Shown: piece by piece, positions 1-5,103 of the stretch
Position numbering within the stretch: position 1 is the stretch's first letter
How the letters are laid out: each line of letters begins with the position of its first letter
Assembly: GCA_021161685.1 (NCBI GenBank)
Contig: JAGHAD010000039.1
Location: forward strand, 1 to 10,439
DNA from: Thermoplasmata archaeon
GTDB lineage: Archaea; Thermoplasmatota; E2; DHVEG-1; B18-G2
DNA: 10,439 nucleotides
Direction of reading: 5' to 3'
Notes under the pieces: generated by a model
Database searches by the model: none
What the model saw: only the letters and a program-made list of their open reading frames with translations
Told to the model about the DNA's origin: nothing
Translations under genes and position numbers: made by a program

Positions 1-534
1 GCCATGTATGCAGAGCTGGGCGGTATACTTTCAATGACTGGTGTTGCAATATTTGCACTTGGATGTCACACCATAATACCTGATATTTATAGAGGTATAG
101 GCGACTACAGAAAAACAAGAAACGTTGTTATTCTCGCCTTTCTGATACCAACAATCATTTATGCAATCTTCATGATATCTTTCCTGCTGGTTTTTGGTAG
201 AGACACTCCGCAGATAGCAACTCAGGGTCTGGAAATTCTCTATGGAAGACTTGGAAAAATCGTGGGAAACATCATACCTCTCTTGGCTATAACCACAAGT
301 TACATAGGAATAGGTCTTGCCCAGCAGAGCAACAGCAAGGAATTTCTCAAACTGAAAAAATCGATAGCATGGAGTCTAACGACCATACCTCCATTAGTTG
401 TTTATCTTGCCGGCATCAAGAATTTCGCAGATGTTCTGGCTTTTGCCGGAGACACTGGAGATATGATGGCTTTCATAATCCTGCCGCTAGTTATGCTGGT
501 AATCAGAAGATACAGAGAAACGAAAGTTTATTAA
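1..534 (+). CDS. Amino-acid permease of the aromatic/hydroxy amino-acid family, C-terminal part (5' end outside the window)
   Basis: The frame is open to the left edge, so this is the last 177 codons of a longer permease; an in-frame ATG at position 4 is not evidence for a start. The protein is very hydrophobic. The segment F-A-L-G-C-H-T-I-I-P-D-I-Y-R-G near residue 20 resembles the 'G(F/C)HxIIP' signature of tryptophan/tyrosine and serine/threonine permeases (HAAAP/AAAP group). About four to five membrane spans are visible: around residues 10-27, 42-64, 88-106, 123-139 and 144-168. The chain ends in a short basic tail and a TAA stop. By family it should import an amino acid across the cytoplasmic membrane using an ion gradient; the substrate cannot be read from this fragment. 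The histidine kinase gene begins 28 bases downstream on the same strand. The family call is fairly secure and the substrate is open. Confidence 0.75.
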   Translation, partial: AMYAELGGILSMTGVAIFALGCHTIIPDIYRGIGDYRKTRNVVILAFLIPTIIYAIFMISFLLVFGRDTPQIATQGLEILYGRLGKIVGNIIPLLAITTSYIGIGLAQQSNSKEFLKLKKSIAWSLTTIPPLVVYLAGIKNFADVLAFAGDTGDMMAFIILPLVMLVIRRYRETKVY

Positions 535-536
535 AA
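527..536 (+). promoter_or_regulatory. Possible TATA box for the histidine kinase gene
   Basis: TTTATTAAAA overlaps the permease stop codon and lies about 30 bases before the kinase GTG. This is the spacing expected of an archaeal TATA box giving a very short leader. A weak GGTGGG purine stretch sits directly before the GTG. The kinase could equally be co-transcribed with the permease. Confidence 0.3.
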
Positions 537-562
537 CAAATATTCGATTTTTCAACGGTGGG

Positions 563-2848
563 GTGCACATAGAGGTAAAAAGTAGATTATTCCAGGTTGG
601 TTTCAAAGAGAAAATATTGATACTATTTCTACTCGGTATACTCCTCTCATCGACAGTTACTGGATACATATGTATAGTCACTCTACATAACGCAGAAAAA
701 TCGGCTAGCCGTATAGCTCAAAATGAACTTCTTCTTAAAGCAAAAACCTCTCTTGCATCGATGGTACAGAGTGAAGCAGAGTTGGTCAATAATTTCTGCT
801 CCGAGATCGTAAATGATGCCCTTTCTACAGCGATGTATGCCTATAGGTTCTATGAGGAAGGTTGTATTGAAAAGTCAAATGTGAGTATCTATGCTAATTT
901 TGGCTATGGTGACTGGAAAAGTGACGTTAATTCCAGTAAGGTCTTTGGTATATTGGATGGAACCATCCGCGATCGCTTCTATGAGGAAATTCTTACCGTA
1001 TGCGATGAAGCTAACCTAACGAAGTTGAAGAAGGCTCTCCTGATGCTAGCGAATCGTAATTACACCGTGTTCTCTGGACGCGGTAAGAAGGCAATAAAAA
1101 TTAACGAAACCATATGGTCCTATCTAAAAAGTGTGAACCATTATCTCAAGAAAAAAAGTATGAAAGGCTCATGTGATCGGTTTCTGCTGTACAAATTTAT
1201 GTTCAATCTGCTAAATGAAAATGCTCAAAACAAAATCAAACGACTTTTTGTGATAATGGATAGCGCGAAGGAACAGATCGATAGTCATCCCTGCTACGAC
1301 ATGGTAAGGTTATGCTACTGGGGAAATGAGACAAACTGCATCTCCCTTCTTTACTCGAAAAAGGTGGTTGATGTTCCCATACCTTTTCAGAATATCTACT
1401 ACTGTCCCTTGGATGAGAGAATCAGAAAAGAAAATAGATGGGAGCCTGTATGGTTCGCCACGAGTTGTATAGAGAATCTATTCATATCCTGTACAGTTCC
1501 AATCTGCAGATCACCATATGAAGAGTTTGATGAAAATAATACCATTATCGGAAGTGTAACCTATTGGGTACATGCTTCAACCATTTCCCACCGCATAACC
1601 AATCTAAGGATAGAGAAAACTGGGTACGCATTTATGATAAATAGCGATGGGGAGATAATCGTTCATCCCGATGCCAATATGTTAGGAAAGAAGCTTCAGA
1701 ATTGCACAGGTTTAGAGAGTGTTGCTATGGAGATGATGAATGGAAGCGTTGGTATCGGTGAAGTCAATCTCAGTAATTCATCGTTCTGTGTGGCATATGC
1801 CCCGGTAAATTGCACGGGGTGGAGTATTGCCCTCATCGTTCCTTTGAAGGAAGTCATTTTGCCCGCCGTGACAGCTTCTCAAGAATTAGAGGAAAAGACG
1901 AAAACGCTGAGTTTGTATCTCGTTATCTCAACATCTCTCGTGGTTGCGGTTCTCACAATTGTTGGATATTATCTCATGAAAAGACTCATGAGACCGATAC
2001 AGGCCCTGACAAGGGGTGCAAAGGCTATATCTAAAGGTGACTTTTCGTGTAGAATCTATCTGGAACAAAACGACGAGATAGGTTCCCTGGCTAGGGCATT
2101 TAATATGATGGCTTCATCGCTGGAAGATCATACAAGAAGACTTCAGGAGAGAACAAAAGAAGTAGAAAGACTGCTGAAGCAGAAGGAAGAATTCATCAAT
2201 CAATTAGGTCACGACCTTAAAACGCCATTAACACCTATCGTTAATCTCTTACCCATTGTACGCGAAAAGGTGAAAGATCCCGAAGCCCAGAAGCTCTTTG
2301 ATGTTATATCTCGGAACATTCATTACATAAAGAGTTTGGTCACAAAAACCCTCCAATTCGCTAGTTTAAGCTCTCCCTCCATGAAACTTAATATGGAAAA
2401 AATTAATCTGTCCAACGAGATAGACAATGTTCTGGAGAGGTATCGTACCATACTTCAAAAACATAACATAAAGCTTGAAAATCTCGTGGGGAAAGACATC
2501 TTTGTTAAAGCTGACAGGTTAAGGTTGAACGAGTTGTTGGACAATATCATAAACAATGCAATCAAGTATACTCCCAGCGGCGGAAAGATAACCGTCAAGG
2601 CAAGGGAGTTGAATGGAGAGATCGAGGTTTCCGTCCATGATACAGGTATAGGAATGACCAAAGAGCAAATCAAACACATTTTTGAAGAGTTCTATAAGGC
2701 AGATAAGTCAAGGCATGATGTTGATAGTAGCGGATTGGGGTTGTCAATTTGTAAGAAGATAGTTGAGGGGCATGGGGGGAGAATATGGGCTGAAAGCCCA
2801 GGTTTGGGCAAAGGCTCGACCTTCTACTTCACCCTGCCAGCTGGTTAA
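563..2848 (+). CDS. Membrane sensor histidine kinase: extracellular Cache-type sensor, HAMP, HisKA, HATPase_c
   Basis: A 761-residue sensor kinase starting at GTG. Order of parts: TM1 at about 17-41; extracellular region at about 42-447; TM2 at about 449-470; HAMP at about 471-525 (RPIQALTRGAKAI, then a D-E-I-G-S-L turn); a short coiled coil at about 520-545; HisKA with phospho-acceptor His550 in Q-L-G-H-D-L-K-T-P; and HATPase_c with N box (N661, N665), G1 box D693-T-G-I-G, F box around F707-F710 and G2 box G724-L-G-L. All catalytic motifs are intact. The membrane-proximal sensor (about 328-430, containing G-Y-A-F-M-I-N-S-D-G and H-P-D) looks like the second lobe of a dCache domain. The distal part is longer than usual and carries 14 cysteines (79-417) and 12 N-X-S/T sequons, suggesting disulfides and N-glycosylation. 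No response regulator is adjacent, so it is an orphan here. An amino-acid ligand is possible because a permease precedes it, but this is inference. Confidence 0.92.
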   Translation: MHIEVKSRLFQVGFKEKILILFLLGILLSSTVTGYICIVTLHNAEKSASRIAQNELLLKAKTSLASMVQSEAELVNNFCSEIVNDALSTAMYAYRFYEEGCIEKSNVSIYANFGYGDWKSDVNSSKVFGILDGTIRDRFYEEILTVCDEANLTKLKKALLMLANRNYTVFSGRGKKAIKINETIWSYLKSVNHYLKKKSMKGSCDRFLLYKFMFNLLNENAQNKIKRLFVIMDSAKEQIDSHPCYDMVRLCYWGNETNCISLLYSKKVVDVPIPFQNIYYCPLDERIRKENRWEPVWFATSCIENLFISCTVPICRSPYEEFDENNTIIGSVTYWVHASTISHRITNLRIEKTGYAFMINSDGEIIVHPDANMLGKKLQNCTGLESVAMEMMNGSVGIGEVNLSNSSFCVAYAPVNCTGWSIALIVPLKEVILPAVTASQELEEKTKTLSLYLVISTSLVVAVLTIVGYYLMKRLMRPIQALTRGAKAISKGDFSCRIYLEQNDEIGSLARAFNMMASSLEDHTRRLQERTKEVERLLKQKEEFINQLGHDLKTPLTPIVNLLPIVREKVKDPEAQKLFDVISRNIHYIKSLVTKTLQFASLSSPSMKLNMEKINLSNEIDNVLERYRTILQKHNIKLENLVGKDIFVKADRLRLNELLDNIINNAIKYTPSGGKITVKARELNGEIEVSVHDTGIGMTKEQIKHIFEEFYKADKSRHDVDSSGLGLSICKKIVEGHGGRIWAESPGLGKGSTFYFTLPAG

Positions 2849-2875
2849 GCTCACGAAAGTGAAAGAAGGCTTAAC
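2844..2875 (+). other. Compound hairpin with GAAA tetraloop spanning the kinase stop codon
   Basis: GTTAAGC (2844-2850) pairs perfectly with GCTTAAC (2869-2875). Inside it TCAC (2851-2854) pairs with GTGA (2859-2862) around a GAAA loop (2855-2858). The two helices are separated on the 3' side only by the bulge AAGAAG (2863-2868). The TAA stop (2846-2848) lies in the outer stem. No T-run follows directly, so a simple terminator is not obvious. A 3'-end stability structure is possible. The pairing is seen; the function is unknown. Confidence 0.4.
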
Positions 2876-2899
2876 AGAGGTGTTTCTATCAATGTATCC

Positions 2900-2914
2900 A
2901 AAGGAGCCTCCTTT
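2900..2914 (+). terminator. Candidate terminator hairpin after the histidine kinase gene
   Basis: AAAGGA-GCC-TCCTTT is a perfect 6-bp inverted repeat with a 3-base loop. A T-rich stretch (GTTCTATTTCC) follows it on the plus strand, about 50 bases after the kinase stop. It could also act on the opposite strand. Archaeal termination depends mainly on T-tracts, and this one is weak. Confidence 0.35.
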
Positions 2915-2946
2915 GTTCTATTTCCTTGCCGCCGTGGAAGGTGTCT

Positions 2947-2981
2947 GAGGCATTGCCTCGGTTGATCGTAAAAATTGCCTC
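2947..2981 (-). terminator. Candidate terminator region for the PiT-DUF47 transcript, with a small inverted and direct repeat
   Basis: GAGGC-ATT-GCCTC (2947-2959) is a perfect 5-bp inverted repeat. Its right half, ATTGCCTC, recurs at 2974-2981. On the minus strand the A5 run at 2970-2974 becomes T5, about 95 bases past the DUF47 stop codon, and is followed by the hairpin. This is a plausible end for the minus-strand transcript, but no strong poly-T is present. Confidence 0.3.
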
Positions 2982-3028
2982 TCCACATGAAAATGATACT
3001 GTCATACCAGATGGGTGGAACTGCTATC

Positions 3029-3060
3029 TCTCAGAAAATCAGGGATATCCCAGTTTCTCA
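3029..3060. repeat. Imperfect inverted repeat centred on GGGATATCCC
   Basis: The 10-bp palindrome GGGATATCCC (3042-3051) is flanked by AGAAA on the left and TTTCT on the right, giving an imperfect two-fold arrangement of about 30 bases just beyond the DUF47 stop. It could be a protein-binding site or part of a 3' hairpin of the minus-strand transcript. No function is assigned. Confidence 0.35.
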
Positions 3061-3067
3061 AGCATCT

Positions 3068-3757
3068 CTATCTTGCGATCATTGCCCTTAGCCAATCTGC
3101 AACATTTTCTGCATGGTCAGCTATATCATCGACCCAGTCCGCTATCTTCAGCAAATGATAAACATCCATTGGCTTGAGCTTCTTTTCCATCTTGTAGATC
3201 TGTGCGGTTAACTTATACTTGACCTGATCCGCTTCCCATTCCTTCTGATGCACTTGGTGAATTTTTTCTTTGGTTTGGTTTCTTTCCCTTGATATGAAGC
3301 TGGTCTCTACCAGATCCTTAAGATTTGCAACCGCCTCCTCCATCGCTTCTACAGTTTCTGCAACTAATTTAATGTGTTCGATAAAAAGCTCTCTCAATTG
3401 TTTTGGAATTTTTGTTTTTCTCATGTTCAGCATTTCCACTAAATTCTCGGCATGATCCAGTATAGCATCTTGCTCCCTAAGCAACCACAGGAATTGACCT
3501 TTATCAACTGGCATCAATATTGTTCTTGGTAAATGAGCCCTTATGTTTCCTTTTATGAGATCTGCTTCATGTTCCAATTTCGATACCTTCTCTGCGACTT
3601 CCGAGAAACCTTCGTATTCTCCATTATAGTACTTTATGAGCCCTTCCTTCACAACATCCATGCATTCTTTTACCTTTTCCATGTGCTCCAACAACCTTGC
3701 AAATGGCGATTTCCTTCTAATTGCATCGGCTATTGGTACCCTAAAATGTTTTTCCAT
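3068..3757 (-). CDS. PhoU-like DUF47 protein (TIGR00153 type), partner of the PiT phosphate permease
   Basis: A 229-residue soluble, all-helical protein of about the usual length for the family. It is built of two pseudo-repeated helical hairpins that each carry acidic metal-binding motifs: E62-x3-D66 and D97-x3-D101 in the first half, and E173-x3-D177 and D207-x3-D211 in the second. These match the (E/D)xxxD signature of PhoU-like metal clusters. DUF47 genes are commonly paired with PiT permeases and are thought to modulate phosphate transport. Here the ATG lies only 4 bases after the PiT stop, so the two are surely co-transcribed, with a short TAGGA element overlapping the PiT stop as the only visible ribosome site. 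The gene ends at UAG. Read-through would add 20 codons after the UAG, ending at a TGA (3002-3004). The family call is secure; the regulatory role is inferred from family and position. Confidence 0.88.
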   Translation of the reverse strand: MEKHFRVPIADAIRRKSPFARLLEHMEKVKECMDVVKEGLIKYYNGEYEGFSEVAEKVSKLEHEADLIKGNIRAHLPRTILMPVDKGQFLWLLREQDAILDHAENLVEMLNMRKTKIPKQLRELFIEHIKLVAETVEAMEEAVANLKDLVETSFISRERNQTKEKIHQVHQKEWEADQVKYKLTAQIYKMEKKLKPMDVYHLLKIADWVDDIADHAENVADWLRAMIAR

Positions 3758-3761
3758 TGTC

Positions 3762-4235
3762 CTAGCAAATGCTCTTCAGCAATATAAAAATTGCCGCGGA
3801 CAAGCCAGCAGCGGAAGGCAAGGTTAGTAACCATGACATGATGATCTTTCTTATTACTCCCAGATCTATTGCATCTATGCCTCTAGCAAGTCCTACTCCT
3901 ATAACAGATCCAACAACGGTATGAGATGTAGATATTGGCAAACCCAGTTTGGATGCCATCAGCACAGTAGTTGCAGCACCGAAGTCAACGGAAAATCCTC
4001 TGGTGTTCGTCAAGGAAGTTATCCTGTAACCCAGTGTCCTCATAACCTTGTGACCCCATGTCACGCATCCAATCGCAATTCCCAATCCTCCCAATGCCAG
4101 CAGGGGAATAGGAACCTCCGTGTACGGATTTAGGGTACCAGTTGTAACTATAGAAAAAATTGCAGCCACGGGCCCAACGGCATTCGCCACATCGTTAGCT
4201 CCATGTGAGAAAGCGACATAGCAAGAAGTGGCCAC
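3762..4235 (-). CDS. PiT-family inorganic phosphate permease, C-terminal half (separated from the N-terminal half by an in-frame UAG)
   Basis: This 157-residue frame holds the second of the two inverted repeats of a PiT (Pi:cation symporter) protein. It begins with V-A-F-S-H-G-A-N-D-V-A-N-A, the second family signature, and later has G-F-S-V-D-F-G-A-A and P-I-S-T-S-H-T-V-V-G-S, which mirror the N-terminal repeat. About four to five membrane spans are present. It lies in exactly the same frame as the upstream half, directly after a UAG at 4238-4236. The first codon after the UAG is GTG, so it could in principle be re-initiated, but no Shine-Dalgarno sequence at a good distance is visible. If the UAG were read as an amino acid, the full protein would be 412 residues, normal for an archaeal PiT. 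The frame ends at its own UAG, 4 bases before the DUF47 ATG. It is either the tail of an interrupted gene or a separate half-transporter subunit. Confidence 0.8.
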   Translation of the reverse strand: MATSCYVAFSHGANDVANAVGPVAAIFSIVTTGTLNPYTEVPIPLLALGGLGIAIGCVTWGHKVMRTLGYRITSLTNTRGFSVDFGAATTVLMASKLGLPISTSHTVVGSVIGVGLARGIDAIDLGVIRKIIMSWLLTLPSAAGLSAAIFILLKSIC

Positions 4236-4238
4236 CTA
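4236..4238 (-). other. In-frame amber (UAG) codon inside the PiT phosphate permease frame
   Basis: On the minus strand the frame reads F-R-K-L, UAG, V-A-T-S-C-Y-V-A-F-S-H-G-A-N-D with no shift. In PiT relatives, including the human phosphate transporter SLC20A1 as remembered, the equivalent segment reads F-x-x-L-Q-I/V-x-T-A-C, so the UAG stands at a conserved Gln. A single C-to-T change (CAG to TAG) explains it. It could be a mutation, a base-calling error, a decoded UAG or a genuine gene split. Confidence 0.9.
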
Positions 4239-5000
4239 AAGTTTTCTGAACATCATCTCGACGGTTTCATAGTCCCTTTTGTTTTTCGATTCCACCTTGC
4301 TCAGCCTCCATGCTGAAAAGGATCCAAGCCATAGACCAGCTATCGCGGATATTCCAAGGATGGAAGGGATGTCTGTCAAAGATAGCATTTTACCAAGATT
4401 CGTTTTAAGAAAAAGAGAAGAAGTTATCATCATCGCGGTTGTACCTGTAATGATTGGACCAACAATTTTTGCAGATTTTATGAAATCTTCTCTCGCAAAG
4501 ATCAATCTGGTTATTATTTTGAGTACTAAGAAAGAGAGTAGGCAACCAGCGATTGGAGAAAGTAACCAGCTGAGTGCAACCTCTCCAATCTTGCCCCAGT
4601 TTATACATGAAGGACCACTTGCTACCAGTCCAAAACCAAGTAGAGCCCCTATTATTGAATGGGTTGTGGATATCGGCATCTCTTTCCATGTTGAGAGGGT
4701 TACAAAAACAGATGCCGCAATAAGGGAAGAAACAAAACCAAGTAGCAAAATATCTGGATCTCCTATTGTTTTTGGGTTTACTATATTACCCCTTATCGTC
4801 TGCGTAACATGCGAGCCAACAAAAACCGCTCCTATAAAATTTAATAATCCAGCTATGATAACGGCTTGTTTAAAAGTAATAGCTTTTGCTCCAACAGCGG
4901 TTGCCATAGAATTTGCTACATCATTAGAGCCTATATTCCAAGCCATGTAAAAGCTAAGAAAAGCTGCTCCAACCAATGAAGCTATTAGCAGTAGATCCAA
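4236..5000 (-). CDS. PiT-family inorganic phosphate permease, N-terminal half, ending at an in-frame UAG
   Basis: A 254-residue membrane protein fragment with the first PiT signature, W-N-I-G-S-N-D-V-A-N-S (residues 21-31), and the re-entrant-type segment P-I-S-T-T-H-S-I-I-G (109-118). About seven hydrophobic spans are visible (near 2-18, 44-66, 86-104, 108-126, 142-162, 178-198 and 212-230), followed by a charged cytoplasmic linker (235-254) ending F-R-K-L. The family moves phosphate across the membrane with Na+ or H+. The start is TTG at 5000, preceded by AGGGGAG (5004-5010), a good ribosome site; no better in-frame ATG precedes the first span. The second inverted repeat follows without a frame change, after a single amber codon. 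The downstream frame and the DUF47 gene appear intact, so any inactivation would be recent or the split may be functional. Confidence 0.82.
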   Translation of the reverse strand: MDLLLIASLVGAAFLSFYMAWNIGSNDVANSMATAVGAKAITFKQAVIIAGLLNFIGAVFVGSHVTQTIRGNIVNPKTIGDPDILLLGFVSSLIAASVFVTLSTWKEMPISTTHSIIGALLGFGLVASGPSCINWGKIGEVALSWLLSPIAGCLLSFLVLKIITRLIFAREDFIKSAKIVGPIITGTTAMMITSSLFLKTNLGKMLSLTDIPSILGISAIAGLWLGSFSAWRLSKVESKNKRDYETVEMMFRKL

Positions 5001-5003
5001 GCT

Positions 5004-5010
5004 CTCCCCT
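5004..5010 (-). promoter_or_regulatory. Ribosome binding site deciding the TTG start of the PiT gene
   Basis: On the minus strand AGGGGAG lies 3 bases before the TTG at 5000. It is close to the archaeal Shine-Dalgarno consensus (GGAGG/GGTG) and supports TTG as the initiator. Confidence 0.55.
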
Positions 5011-5059
5011 GGCGGGTTAACATAAATCGATTGAAAAAAGTTTCGAAAAATGGGAGCGT

Positions 5060-5070
5060 TATTTTTATAT
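5060..5070. promoter_or_regulatory. TATA-box region in the divergent PiT / S16 protease promoter
   Basis: The plus strand reads TATTTTTATAT and the minus strand ATATAAAAATA, so either strand offers a TATA-like element. For the protease, a start of transcription 24-26 bases downstream would fall at about 5091-5096, just before its ribosome site. For PiT it would give a leader of about 40 bases. A second weak minus-strand candidate (ATTTATGTT, 5019-5027) lies closer to PiT. The position also shows that an ATG at 5050 cannot be the protease start, because it lies upstream of the box. Confidence 0.5.
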
Positions 5071-5093
5071 CATGCAAGGCCATTACAAGAAAA

Positions 5094-5100
5094 GGGAAGG
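5094..5100 (+). promoter_or_regulatory. Ribosome binding site of the S16 protease gene
   Basis: GGGAAGG sits 3 bases before the ATG at 5104. It is a moderate match to the Shine-Dalgarno consensus and helps choose this start over the upstream ATG at 5050. Confidence 0.4.
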
Positions 5101-5103
5101 CAG

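Noticed and set aside
969..976. GCGATCGC octamer palindrome
   Set aside because: A single copy within the kinase coding sequence. Without repetition it cannot be called a functional highly iterated palindrome.
2763..2948. Small plus-strand frame overlapping the end of the kinase gene and running into the convergent gap
   Set aside because: Most of it is an out-of-frame reading of the kinase ATP-binding domain. No ribosome site or recognisable protein features are present.
4279..4950. Long plus-strand open frame (223 codons) opposite the PiT gene
   Set aside because: It is the antisense shadow of the PiT N-terminal half, which has clear family signatures. The plus-strand translation has no recognisable motif or ribosome site.
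5050..5103. Upstream ATG at 5050 as the start of the S16 protease
   Set aside because: It lies upstream of the best TATA box and would put 18 residues in front of a clean signal peptide. The ATG at 5104 has a ribosome site.
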